Source: CAMLHP01 sp035712285
GTDB lineage: Bacteria; Gemmatimonadota; Gemmatimonadetes; Gemmatimonadales; GWC2-71-9
Assembly (NCBI GenBank): GCA_035712285.1
Contig: DASTBA010000084.1
Coordinates: forward strand, 1-64,000
Direction of reading: 5' to 3'
DNA: 64,000 nucleotides
Below, piece after piece: positions 25,682 through 33,507 of this stretch. Every line of letters starts with the position of its first letter. The first letter of the stretch is position 1. The notes beneath the pieces are model-generated. The model saw nothing but the letters and a program-made list of their open reading frames with translations, was not told the DNA's origin and ran no database searches. The translations under genes and the position numbers were made by a program.

Positions 25682-27120
25682 GCCCCCTCGCCCAGGAAGC
25701 TCAGGTCGTGCCGCTTGGCCTTGAGCGCCGACGCAATGCCGGCCTTGTCCACCGCCTTCATGTAGGCCTCCTGCGGCTCGACCAGCCCCTCGTCCACCAG
25801 CGCCACCAGCGAGTCGTTGAGCGTCACCATGCCGGCCTTCCGGTTGGTCTGCATGATGCTGGGAATCTGGAAGGTCTTCCCTTCGCGAATGAGGTTCGAG
25901 ACCGCCGGGATGGAGAGCAGGATCTCGCGTGCCGCCACCCGCCCGCCACCGGTCTTCTTGCAGAGCACCTGGGCAATGACGCCGCGGAGCGACTCGCTGA
26001 GCATCACCCGGATCTGGGACTGACGGTCGGCGGAGAACTGGTCGATGATCCGGTCGATTGTGGAGGCCGCCGTCGTCGTATGGAGTGTCCCGAAGACGAG
26101 GTGGCCGGTCTCGGCCGTCTCGATGGCGATGGACACGGTCTCGAGGTCCCGCATCTCGCCCACCAGCACCACATCGGGATCCTCGCGGAGCGCCGCACGC
26201 AGCGCGTTCTTGAACGAGCGGGTGTGCAGCCCCACCTGGCGCTGGGTCACCAGGCAGCGCTTGCTCTGGTGCACGAACTCGATCGGGTCCTCGATGGTCA
26301 GGATGTGATCGGTGCGCGTGCGGTTGATGAGATCCACCATGGCCGCGAGCGTGGTGGACTTGCCGGAGCCGGTCGGCCCCGTGACCACCACGAGCCCCTT
26401 GGTCAGGTAGCAGAGGTTCTGGACCTCCCGGCTCAGGCCCAGTTCGTCGGCGCTCTGCACCGACGTCGGGATGACGCGGAAGACGGCGAACGGGCCGAAC
26501 CGGTCGCGGCCGGCGTTGCAGCGGAACCGCGCCACCGACTCGATCTCGTACGCCCAGTCGGCGTCCCCCGTCTCCCGGTATTCCTGCACGGTGGCGGGCG
26601 GCATGATGGCGAACAGCATCGCTTCGAGCCGCGGCGCGTCCAGCGCGCTCTCCTCCGCGCGCGCGAGCTCACCGTGACGCCGGAACACCGGCGGCTGGCC
26701 CGAGCGAAGGTGCAGGTCGGACGCCGAGGTGGTGGCCAGCTCGCGGAGCAGCCGGTCCAGGGCCTGGCGCACCGCCGACGTATCCGCACCGGCCGCGGCG
26801 GCTGTGGCGCCGGCTGACGCACCGGCCGGCCGCACGGTGGCGACCATGCCGCCCGTCCCGGGCGCGAGTGCGGCCGTCACCGCCCCCGCCGGCGCCCCGT
26901 ACGTGAACTCGGTGGTGCCGCCCTCCCGGACCTCGGCGGCCGCGGCCGGCGGTGCGATCTCGCGCAGCAGCGCCACGATCTGGGCCTCCGACAGCGGTTC
27001 GCGCGTGACCGGCCGGGTGGTCCCGTTGGCCTGCAAGGCCGCGGGGTGTCCCGCCACGAGCCGCAGCGCGTCGGCGCGTTGTTCGAGGAGCAGCTGGATG
27101 AGCTTGTCGAGTCGTGCCAC
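25678..27120 (-). CDS. pilT: Type IV pilus twitching-motility ATPase PilT, with extra N-terminal module
   Basis: PilT is the hexameric ATPase that retracts type IV pili. The C-terminal 350 residues are standard: ATSASDLHLRSGQPPVFRRHG, Walker A GPTGSGKST, Asp box ILTIEDPIEFVH, Walker B region DPDVVLVGEMRD, and the His box ETGHLVFGTLHT. The first 120 residues resemble a second, degenerate copy of the N-terminal domain (LDKLIQLLLEQRADALRLVAGHPAALQ), joined by an Ala/Gly/Thr linker, so the protein is about 130 residues longer than usual. The start is GTG 27120. It is coupled to trmJ downstream and sits 7 nt after a conserved hypothetical gene. Confidence 0.9.
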   Translation of the reverse strand: MARLDKLIQLLLEQRADALRLVAGHPAALQANGTTRPVTREPLSEAQIVALLREIAPPAAAAEVREGGTTEFTYGAPAGAVTAALAPGTGGMVATVRPAGASAGATAAAAGADTSAVRQALDRLLRELATTSASDLHLRSGQPPVFRRHGELARAEESALDAPRLEAMLFAIMPPATVQEYRETGDADWAYEIESVARFRCNAGRDRFGPFAVFRVIPTSVQSADELGLSREVQNLCYLTKGLVVVTGPTGSGKSTTLAAMVDLINRTRTDHILTIEDPIEFVHQSKRCLVTQRQVGLHTRSFKNALRAALREDPDVVLVGEMRDLETVSIAIETAETGHLVFGTLHTTTAASTIDRIIDQFSADRQSQIRVMLSESLRGVIAQVLCKKTGGGRVAAREILLSIPAVSNLIREGKTFQIPSIMQTNRKAGMVTLNDSLVALVDEGLVEPQEAYMKAVDKAGIASALKAKRHDLSFLGEGA

Positions 27121-27127
27121 GTTGGCC

Positions 27128-27589
27128 TCAGTCGAGCGGCCGGATCGACCGGACGTACGAGCGGTTCAGGAACCGGATGGTCGTTCCCGTCACCAGCCCG
27201 AAGAACCGCCCGCCGGCATTCAGGTAGTCGAGCGTGCGGCCTCGGGTGGGGGGCATCTCCAGATCGGCGCGCCCGCGATATTCGGCGCCGACCAGCTTCA
27301 CTTCCATCTCGACGTGCGACTGCGCCCCGGCCCGCGCCGGGTCCGGCGCCGGCATGTCCGCCGTGGCACACGAGACGACCACAACCGTGTCCTTGGACAG
27401 GAACGCCACGCCGCCGTCGGCGAGCGCCAGCGGGAAAAAGCTCTCGGCCCGGTTCAGCATCTCCACGGGCGACTCCGGCCCCTCCCGGTAGGCCACGCCC
27501 GGCTGGAGGTGCAGCTCGCCGATGATCACGTCACCGCCGGCCACGATCACCGACGCCGCGACACGGCGGGTTTCGGCCCAGTCGCTCAC
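27128..27589 (-). CDS. Conserved protein of unknown function
   Basis: The 153-aa soluble protein starts at GTG 27589, overlapping the upstream GNAT stop as GTGA. Predicted strands predominate (AASVIVAGGDVIIGELHL, GGVAFLSKDTVVVVS, EMEVKLVGAEYRG, FFGLVTGTTIRFLNRSYV). No signal peptide or membrane segment is seen, and no catalytic motif. Because it lies directly before pilT, a role in pilus control or surface sensing is possible but unsupported. Confidence 0.7.
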   Translation of the reverse strand: MSDWAETRRVAASVIVAGGDVIIGELHLQPGVAYREGPESPVEMLNRAESFFPLALADGGVAFLSKDTVVVVSCATADMPAPDPARAGAQSHVEMEVKLVGAEYRGRADLEMPPTRGRTLDYLNAGGRFFGLVTGTTIRFLNRSYVRSIRPLD

Positions 27590-28065
27590 GCGCCGGCCGC
27601 CTGCCGCAGCCGCTCCCCCTCCAGCCGGTACATCTGCCATCCGCTCAGGGACTCGGCGCCCAGCCGATCGTAGAAATCGATGGCCAGCTGATTCCACTTG
27701 AGCACATTCCACTCCATGCGCCCGCAGCCGCGACGCCGCGCTTCCCCGGCGACGGCCCGGAAGAGGCCGAGTCCATGCCGGCCGCCGCGCGCGTCCGGCC
27801 GGACGAACAGATCTTCGAGATACAGCGTGGGCAACGCAAGAAAGCTGGAGTAGGTCTCGAAGAACAGGGCGTACCCCACCGGCTCGCCGTCGGCCAGCGC
27901 CAGCAGCACCTCGATGCGCCGGCGCTCGCCGAATGCGTCACGGATCAGCCGCTCGCGGGCGCCGGCGTCCGGGCGCGTCAGCTTCTCGTAGTCCGCCAGC
28001 GCATCCACCAGGCCCAGCAATGCCGGTACATCGGCGGCCGTCGCCGCCCGCACGGTGCCCGTCAT
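27586..28065 (-). CDS. GNAT acetyltransferase, diamine/thialysine N-acetyltransferase-like
   Basis: The 159-aa single-domain GNAT protein has motif A LYLEDLFVRPDARGGRHGLGL and motif B NVLKWNQLAIDFYDRLGA. The segment VGYALFFETYSSFLALPTLYLEDLFV is close in style to spermidine/spermine acetyltransferases. The start and stop are coupled to the neighbours by ATGA and GTGA. The acetylated substrate (polyamine or amino acid) is not determinable here; an arginine decarboxylase for polyamine synthesis is encoded at 40 kb. Confidence 0.85.
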   Translation of the reverse strand: MTGTVRAATAADVPALLGLVDALADYEKLTRPDAGARERLIRDAFGERRRIEVLLALADGEPVGYALFFETYSSFLALPTLYLEDLFVRPDARGGRHGLGLFRAVAGEARRRGCGRMEWNVLKWNQLAIDFYDRLGAESLSGWQMYRLEGERLRQAAGA

Positions 28066-28949
28066 CCCCGGACCTCCACGCCGGCCTGATCCTCGATCAG
28101 GCGGATGACCTCGAGATAATCGGCTTCCTCGCCCAGCGCGGCCCGGCCGGTGCCCAGCAGGTCGGTGGCCGTCGCGATGACCGCGCCGTCCACGTCCTGC
28201 TCCTCCAGCAGCCCGAGCGCGATGGCGGCATCCTTGTGCAGCAGCGCCAGGCGAAAGGTCCTGGGCCATGCGCCACTGAGTACCCGCTCCGGTACCAGCG
28301 CCTCGCTCACGAAGGAGCGGCCGCTCGACGCATTCAGCACCTCCACCGCCTTGCGGGCAGGGATCCCCGCCTTCACGAGCGCCGCGAGCCCTTCCCCGAC
28401 GGCCAGGATGTTGACGCCGAGCAGTGCGTTGTTCACCGCCTTCATCGCGTGGCCGGTTCCCACCGGCCCCATGTGCTCGATCCGCTTGCCGAAGCACTGC
28501 AGCACCGGCAGAGCCCGCTGGAAGGCCGCCTCATCGCCTCCCACCATCACCGTGAGCGTGCCGGCCTCTGCGCCGTTGGTCCCGCCGCTGACCGGCGCGT
28601 CAATGAACTGGACGTCGTGCTCGGCAAGCCGGGCAGCGATGCGCCGCGACGTGGCCGGATCGCCGGAGGTGCAGTCCACCAGCATCGCGCCACGGGCGAG
28701 CCCCGCCAGGAGTCCGTCCGCTCCTTCGAGCAGCGTCTCGACCTCTGCGGATGTCGGCAGGCAGGTCAGGACGATCTCGGCGTGCGCCGCCGCCGCGCGG
28801 GGCGTCGCGGCAGCACGGCCGCCGTGGGCGGCCACAAACTCCTGCGCCCGTGCGGCAGTCCGGTTCCAGACCATGAGATCGTGAGCTTCGGGCAGGTGTG
28901 CGGCCATGGGTGTGCCGATCGCTCCCAGGCCGAGGAAGGAAAGTCGCAT
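28062..28949 (-). CDS. NAD(P)-dependent 3-hydroxyisobutyrate dehydrogenase-family oxidoreductase
   Basis: The 295-aa beta-hydroxyacid dehydrogenase has the N-terminal Rossmann motif FLGLGAIGTPMAAHL, substrate-binding DAPVSGGTNGAEAGTL, the catalytic lysine in GHAMKAVNNALLG near residue 170, and the C-terminal HKDAAIALGL. The family includes 3-hydroxyisobutyrate, tartronate semialdehyde and glyoxylate/succinic-semialdehyde reductases. Which substrate applies is not clear. TATCTT lies 6 nt before the ATG on the minus strand, suggesting a very short or absent leader. Confidence 0.88.
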   Translation of the reverse strand: MRLSFLGLGAIGTPMAAHLPEAHDLMVWNRTAARAQEFVAAHGGRAAATPRAAAAHAEIVLTCLPTSAEVETLLEGADGLLAGLARGAMLVDCTSGDPATSRRIAARLAEHDVQFIDAPVSGGTNGAEAGTLTVMVGGDEAAFQRALPVLQCFGKRIEHMGPVGTGHAMKAVNNALLGVNILAVGEGLAALVKAGIPARKAVEVLNASSGRSFVSEALVPERVLSGAWPRTFRLALLHKDAAIALGLLEEQDVDGAVIATATDLLGTGRAALGEEADYLEVIRLIEDQAGVEVRG

Positions 28950-28984
28950 TTGACGAAGATAGGGACGGCGCAGTACCGTGCGCC

Positions 28985-30175
28985 ATGCCTGCGCGCATCA
29001 TGCACGTGGACCTGGATGCCTTCTTTGTCGAGGTGTGCCGCCAGCGCTACCCGGAGCTGCGGCACGTCGCCTTGCTGGTCGTGGGCGGGCGGCGCGAGCA
29101 GCGTGGCGTGGTCCAGTCCGCCTCCTATGCCGCGCGCCAGGCGGGCGTGCGCTCCGGCATGCCGATCGCGGAGGCCGTCCGCCGCTGCCCGGATGCGACC
29201 TTCTTCCAGGGCGACTTCCAGCACTACCGTGAGGCGTCCCTTGCCGTGGCGCACATCCTGCGCGAATTCTCGCCGACCGTCGTCATGGCGTCGCTGGACG
29301 AGGCCTACCTCGATTTCACCGGTACCGAGTGGCTGCACCCGGTCTCCCTGCTGGGCGAGGCGGAGCGGATCCGCGACCGGATCCGCGCCGAAACCGGCTT
29401 GGCCTCGAGCGTCGGGATCGGCAGCAACCGGATGATTGCCAAGCTCGCGAGCGACCATGCCAAGCCGCGGGGCCTGATGGAGGTGCGGGCCGGCTGGGAA
29501 GCGGGGTTTCTTGCCGGGCTTCCACTCGCGGCCCTGCCGGGCGTGGGGCCACGGACGGCCGCGCGCTGGAAGGAGCTCGGCCTGACCGAGGTGTGGCAGG
29601 TTCAGGCCATGCCGGAGCCGGCACTCGAACGGCTCATCGGCCGGGACGCCGCGCTGCTCAAGCGCCGCGCCCAGGGGTTTGGCGGGACCACCCTCACCGC
29701 CGGACGGCTGCCTCGCTCGGTGAGTCGCGAGACCACCCTGTCGCACGATGCGCGCGATGCCGACCGGCTGGAAGGACTGCTGCTGCTCCTGACCGCCCGG
29801 GTGGCGGCGCAACTGCGGGAGGAGCAGCTGATGGCCCGCACCGTCGCCATCAAGGTGCGGCACGACGACTTTCGCACGGTCACGCGGCGGATCACGCTGA
29901 CGGAACCCACCAACCTCGATGCCGAACTGGCCGGGGCAGCGCGCGGTCTCTTCCGGGCGGCATTCCGGGAGGTGCGCCAGCGGAACCGGGGTGTACGGCT
30001 CGTCGGCATCGCGGCCACCAATCTTACGCCCGTGCGATCGCTCGATCTGTTCGAACCGGAAGAACGCACCCGGCTGCGGCAGCTCACTGCCGCCGTGGAT
30101 GAGGTGCGGGAGCGGTTCGGCTTCGACGCCGTGACGCCGGGACGCCTGCTGCCGTTCCGCCGGAGGCGGAAATAA
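28985..30175 (+). CDS. dinB: DNA polymerase IV (Y family)
   Basis: DinB copies damaged DNA in an error-prone manner. The 396-aa protein starts at ATG 28985 (MPARIMHVDLDAFFVEV), the first catalytic Asp being in VDLDAFF. The second acidic site is in ASLDEAYLD. The palm/fingers segment SYAARQAGVRSGMP, the thumb helix-hairpin-helix LPGVGPRTAARWKELG, and a little-finger domain (TVAIKVRHDDFRTVTRR) follow in order. No beta-clamp peptide is obvious at the Arg/Lys-rich C terminus. Only 35 nt separate it from the divergent dehydrogenase, and its stop is 4 nt from the convergent gene. Confidence 0.93.
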   Translation: MPARIMHVDLDAFFVEVCRQRYPELRHVALLVVGGRREQRGVVQSASYAARQAGVRSGMPIAEAVRRCPDATFFQGDFQHYREASLAVAHILREFSPTVVMASLDEAYLDFTGTEWLHPVSLLGEAERIRDRIRAETGLASSVGIGSNRMIAKLASDHAKPRGLMEVRAGWEAGFLAGLPLAALPGVGPRTAARWKELGLTEVWQVQAMPEPALERLIGRDAALLKRRAQGFGGTTLTAGRLPRSVSRETTLSHDARDADRLEGLLLLLTARVAAQLREEQLMARTVAIKVRHDDFRTVTRRITLTEPTNLDAELAGAARGLFRAAFREVRQRNRGVRLVGIAATNLTPVRSLDLFEPEERTRLRQLTAAVDEVRERFGFDAVTPGRLLPFRRRRK

Positions 30176-30179
30176 CGGA

Positions 30180-30812
30180 CTACCTGAGGTCCCCGGCCTC
30201 GAATCGCAGCCCCACCGTGCCATCCGGTTGTCTCACCCTGGGCCCCAGGTCACGAAAGACGGCGGTCCTGCCCGCGGTATCCCGCACGGCAACCGTGCTG
30301 TTGCGGAAGAGCGGGTAGTAGCCCACCGCCATGCGGCGTGCACCGGGCGGGACCGTGCATGGACAGCTGTCGGCACCAGCCAGGCCGGCATTGACGATCA
30401 CCGTCAACGGACCTCCGGTCGCATTGGTAATGAGCGGTGCGAAGAGCACCATACGGTCCACGACCGGCCTGATAGCGAGGTCCTGCACGCCCGAGGGACC
30501 GCCCGCCTGTCCGCTCCCCGTGACGGCCGCGCCAACCGGGAGGCCTCCCAGGGTACGCGGGCGTTCCATCTCCCACTGAACGGCGGTACCGCCCTGCAGC
30601 GGCTCCTGCCACTCGGCGCCTGGCGCCAGCAGGCGTTCCGCGCCGCCAGCATGCACGCGCACCGGAAACGCCAGGTGGTTCGTGATCCGGAGCATGGGCC
30701 GGTCGAGCAGGCGCCACGCCACGAATGCCACCGCGGCCGCGAACAGCAGCAGCAGAAGCATGGGTGGGATTCTGCGGCGCCCGACCGGGCCGGAATCAGG
30801 AACCCCGGTCAT
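30180..30812 (-). CDS. Membrane-anchored protein homologous to the extracytoplasmic domain of the preceding kinase
   Basis: The 210-aa product has one N-terminal membrane helix (MLLLLLFAAAVAFVAWRLL) and a periplasmic domain. The domain matches, segment by segment, the C-terminal domain of the kinase encoded 2 nt upstream: LAFPVRVHAGGAERLLAPG, PLITNATGGPLTVIV, CPCTVPPGARRMAVGYYPL, and VAVRDTAGRTAVFRDLGPR have counterparts there. It may bind the same ligand or pair with the kinase sensor. A Cys-x-Cys motif is shared. Function unknown. Confidence 0.78.
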   Translation of the reverse strand: MTGVPDSGPVGRRRIPPMLLLLLFAAAVAFVAWRLLDRPMLRITNHLAFPVRVHAGGAERLLAPGAEWQEPLQGGTAVQWEMERPRTLGGLPVGAAVTGSGQAGGPSGVQDLAIRPVVDRMVLFAPLITNATGGPLTVIVNAGLAGADSCPCTVPPGARRMAVGYYPLFRNSTVAVRDTAGRTAVFRDLGPRVRQPDGTVGLRFEAGDLR

Positions 30813-30814
30813 CG

Positions 30815-32707
30815 TCAGCGATTCTTGAAGATGGGAGCGAGCGGATCGCGGGCCCGGTGCTTCCGCGCGGTGGAGTCGGTGGTATCGGGCCTGGTGGCGA
30901 TCGTGTCCGGAATGGGCTGCGGGGTCTCGAAGCGGAGACCTGGCAGCGGCGCCACGAACCGCGTGGCGGTGTCGGCAGCGGCATCCGGCGGGACGAGCGC
31001 CGTCGGCGGCACGAAATCCGCCGGCCGCACCGGAAGAGCGATCTCCCCGGTGGCGGGATTCATGCGGGCGTTCAGCGACTCGAAGACCAGGGTGCGCCCG
31101 GTCCGGTCGGTTACCTCCACCGACCGCAACCGATTCATGCGCCGATAACCGAGCGCGAGGCTCCCCCCGGGCGCCGCGCGACAATTGCACGGAAGCACCC
31201 TGCCGGCCGAGTCACGGAGCGTCACGACCATCGTGTCCTTCGTGGCGTTCCACAGTCTCGGCATCGCATACCCCTGCGTCGCCGCGGGCGTGATGTCCCG
31301 CCTCACCTCTCCCTTCGGTGCCGGCGCCGCGATGGTCCCGCCCAGCGATTCACCGCGCAGATCACCGTCGGCGCCCACCGGGCCGCTGACCCGCCAGCGC
31401 GCGTCGAGCGGCGTGCCTCGGGGCAGGTCCATCCGGACCGAATCGCCCGGCGGCACGCTGCGTTCGGCCCCTCCGTTCACCGAGACCTGTACCGGCGCGA
31501 GCAGGCCGTTGCGGAGCAGCAGGCGGGGCGGCACGACGCCGACGATGGTCCAGAGCCACCAGGAGAGCGCTGCCGCGGACACCGCCACCACAGCGCCAAG
31601 CCCCAGCACTCGCCGACGGCGCGAGTGCCGGCCGGTGCGGGTGACGGACGAGAGCCGCACCGTCGGGTCATCACGGCTGACGCCCGGGATCGCCAGGGTG
31701 CCCGTCATCAGGGTCCGGGCCGTGGCCGGCAGTCCCTGGCGCACATCCGCGAGCATCGCACCGGCGTCCGGATACCGGTCCTCCCGGCGCTTCTGCAACC
31801 CGCGCACGATCACGACGCGAAGCCAGGCCGGCAGCCGCTGCTCATCATCCGGCAGCGAGGGGGGATCCGCCACCTGCTTGGCGAGAATCTCCCGTGACGA
31901 GCTGCCCTCGAAGGGCGGGTGGCCGGTCACCATCTGGGCCAGCACCGCGGCCATCGCATACAGGTCGGCGCGGCCATCCACATCGCGTTCTCCCAGCGCC
32001 TGCTCCGGACTCATGTAGGCCGGCGTCCCCAGCAGGCCCGGCTCGGCTCCACCGTCGCTGCCGCGCATCGTCGAGATGCCGAAGTCCACCAGCAGCGGAC
32101 GCCCGGAGGCGCCGTCCACGATGATGTTGTCGGGCTTGATATCCCGATGGACGATGCCGAGACGGTGGGCATGCTCGAGGGCATCGAGAATCGGGATGGC
32201 GACCGCCGCCGCCTGGGCCGGCTCCAGCGGGCCGTTGGCCCGCAGGATGTCGGTAAGGGTCAGTCCCTCGATGAAGGGCATGACATAGAAGACCAGCCCC
32301 TCGGCTTCGCCGACGTAGTGGATGGGAACCGTATGCGGATGGCTCAGCTGCGCGATCGCGCGCGCCTCATGCTTGAACCGGGCGGCGGTGTCGGGCCCCC
32401 AGTCAATGTCGGTGCGCAGCACCTTGACGGCGAGGGTGCGGCGGAGTTCGGTGTCCTGGACTTCGTACACTTCGGCGAATCCGCCGCGCCCCACCAGGCG
32501 GCTGACCCGGAACTGCGACCCGAGCGCCCGGCTCAGGCGCTGGACCATTTCCGGCGCTTCAGGCCGCGACGTCATCCGGCCGCACTGCGGGCACGCCAAG
32601 GCGTCGCCCGGCAGGGGCGCACCACAGTTCTCACAAGCTGATGCGGTCACGGTATCGGCAAGGAGGACGGGTTCGCCCACGTCCGCCTCCAATGGCGCAG
32701 GGTGCAT
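30815..32707 (-). CDS. Transmembrane Ser/Thr protein kinase with zinc ribbon and extracytoplasmic sensor domain
   Basis: The 630-aa product starts at ATG 32707. Order: a zinc ribbon (CENCGAPLPGDALACPQCG, about 25-44), a Hanks-type kinase (G loop VGRGGFAEVYEV, lysine in LAVKVLR, HRDIKPDN, VDFGIST, GTPAYMSPEQAL; about 60-330), an Arg-rich juxtamembrane region, one membrane helix (VLGLGAVVAVSAAALSWWLW, about 395), and a 200-residue extracytoplasmic domain with a CNC pair. All kinase residues are intact. The next gene encodes a second copy of the extracytoplasmic domain. A Pro/Thr-rich tail ends the protein. Confidence 0.9.
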   Translation of the reverse strand: MHPAPLEADVGEPVLLADTVTASACENCGAPLPGDALACPQCGRMTSRPEAPEMVQRLSRALGSQFRVSRLVGRGGFAEVYEVQDTELRRTLAVKVLRTDIDWGPDTAARFKHEARAIAQLSHPHTVPIHYVGEAEGLVFYVMPFIEGLTLTDILRANGPLEPAQAAAVAIPILDALEHAHRLGIVHRDIKPDNIIVDGASGRPLLVDFGISTMRGSDGGAEPGLLGTPAYMSPEQALGERDVDGRADLYAMAAVLAQMVTGHPPFEGSSSREILAKQVADPPSLPDDEQRLPAWLRVVIVRGLQKRREDRYPDAGAMLADVRQGLPATARTLMTGTLAIPGVSRDDPTVRLSSVTRTGRHSRRRRVLGLGAVVAVSAAALSWWLWTIVGVVPPRLLLRNGLLAPVQVSVNGGAERSVPPGDSVRMDLPRGTPLDARWRVSGPVGADGDLRGESLGGTIAAPAPKGEVRRDITPAATQGYAMPRLWNATKDTMVVTLRDSAGRVLPCNCRAAPGGSLALGYRRMNRLRSVEVTDRTGRTLVFESLNARMNPATGEIALPVRPADFVPPTALVPPDAAADTATRFVAPLPGLRFETPQPIPDTIATRPDTTDSTARKHRARDPLAPIFKNR

Positions 32708-32791
32708 CAAACGATCACTCGACTTTGAGAAAGGTCGCGGAGTGAGGCGGAGCGTCAAGTGGCCCCGCCGCAGATGAGCAGTCCGATCTGC

Positions 32792-32820
32792 TTGACGCAC
32801 TGCCCCGGAACAAGCATACT
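32792..32820 (+). promoter_or_regulatory. Promoter of the tetR-acyl-CoA dehydrogenase-queF operon
   Basis: TTGACG (32792-32797), a 17-nt spacer, then CATACT (32815-32820), which also reads TACTTG. The -10 is overlapped by the inverted repeat at 32817-32840, as expected for a repressor-controlled promoter. Confidence 0.6.
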
Positions 32821-32840
32821 TGCTGAACAGCAAGCAAGTA
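32817..32840. promoter_or_regulatory. Putative TetR operator
   Basis: TACTTGC (32817-32823) and GCAAGTA (32834-32840) form a 7-bp inverted repeat. Nested inside is CTTGCT-GAAC-AGCAAG. It covers the -10 and predicted start of the operon whose first gene is a TetR regulator, so autoregulation is likely. Confidence 0.55.
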
Positions 32841-32847
32841 TGAGGCC

Positions 32848-33507
32848 ATGAAGCTGGACACTGACCGAGAGCGCAACGGCGACCGCACCCGGGACGCCAT
32901 CCTCGATGCCGCCGCCGCCCTCTTTGCGGAGCGCGGCTATCGCGCCACCTCCCTCGCCGATGTCGGCGCGCGGGCCGGCGTGTCGCGCGGTACCCCGGGC
33001 TATTTCTTCGGGAGCAAGGCCGCGCTCTATCAGGCCGTGGTCGCACGGGCCGTGGACGATGTCCGCCAGGCGGTGCACTCGGGCCGGGTCCGGGCGCTGG
33101 CCAGCGGGCGGACCGCCGAGGACATTCTCGCCGGCGCGGTGACCGAGTACTTCGACTACCTGCATGCCCATCCGACCTTCGTACGCCTCATCGAACGCGC
33201 GGCCCTGGGCGGCGATGACCTGCCCGGCGAACTCCAGCCCGCGGTCGAGGCAGGGCGCGAGGCGCTCGCCGCCATCGCGGCGGAGCTCGGTCTGGATGAC
33301 ACCCCGGGCGGTGAAGCGTCGCAGCTCCTCTTCAGCATCATCTCCCTGTGCTGGTTCTCCGTCGTGCACGATTCGACGGTGGCGCCGGCGGTCGGCGTGG
33401 CGCTGGATCAGCCGGCCGATCTCGCCCGCCGCCGTGCGCACGTGACGGCACTCATTCTCGGCGGGTTGCGTGCCCTGCCCGCCCTTTCCGCGGAACCTGA
33501 CCGATGA
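32848..33507 (+). CDS. TetR/AcrR-family transcriptional regulator
   Basis: The 219-aa protein has an N-terminal helix-turn-helix (DAILDAAAALFAERGYRATS, ADVGARAGVSRGTPGYFFGSK; about residues 16-55) and a helical ligand-binding domain. It starts at ATG 32848 and its stop overlaps the acyl-CoA dehydrogenase start as ATGA. The likely effector is an acyl-CoA or related fatty-acid metabolite, given the partner gene; this is inferred from context. The likely operator is the inverted repeat just upstream. Confidence 0.9.
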   Translation: MKLDTDRERNGDRTRDAILDAAAALFAERGYRATSLADVGARAGVSRGTPGYFFGSKAALYQAVVARAVDDVRQAVHSGRVRALASGRTAEDILAGAVTEYFDYLHAHPTFVRLIERAALGGDDLPGELQPAVEAGREALAAIAAELGLDDTPGGEASQLLFSIISLCWFSVVHDSTVAPAVGVALDQPADLARRRAHVTALILGGLRALPALSAEPDR

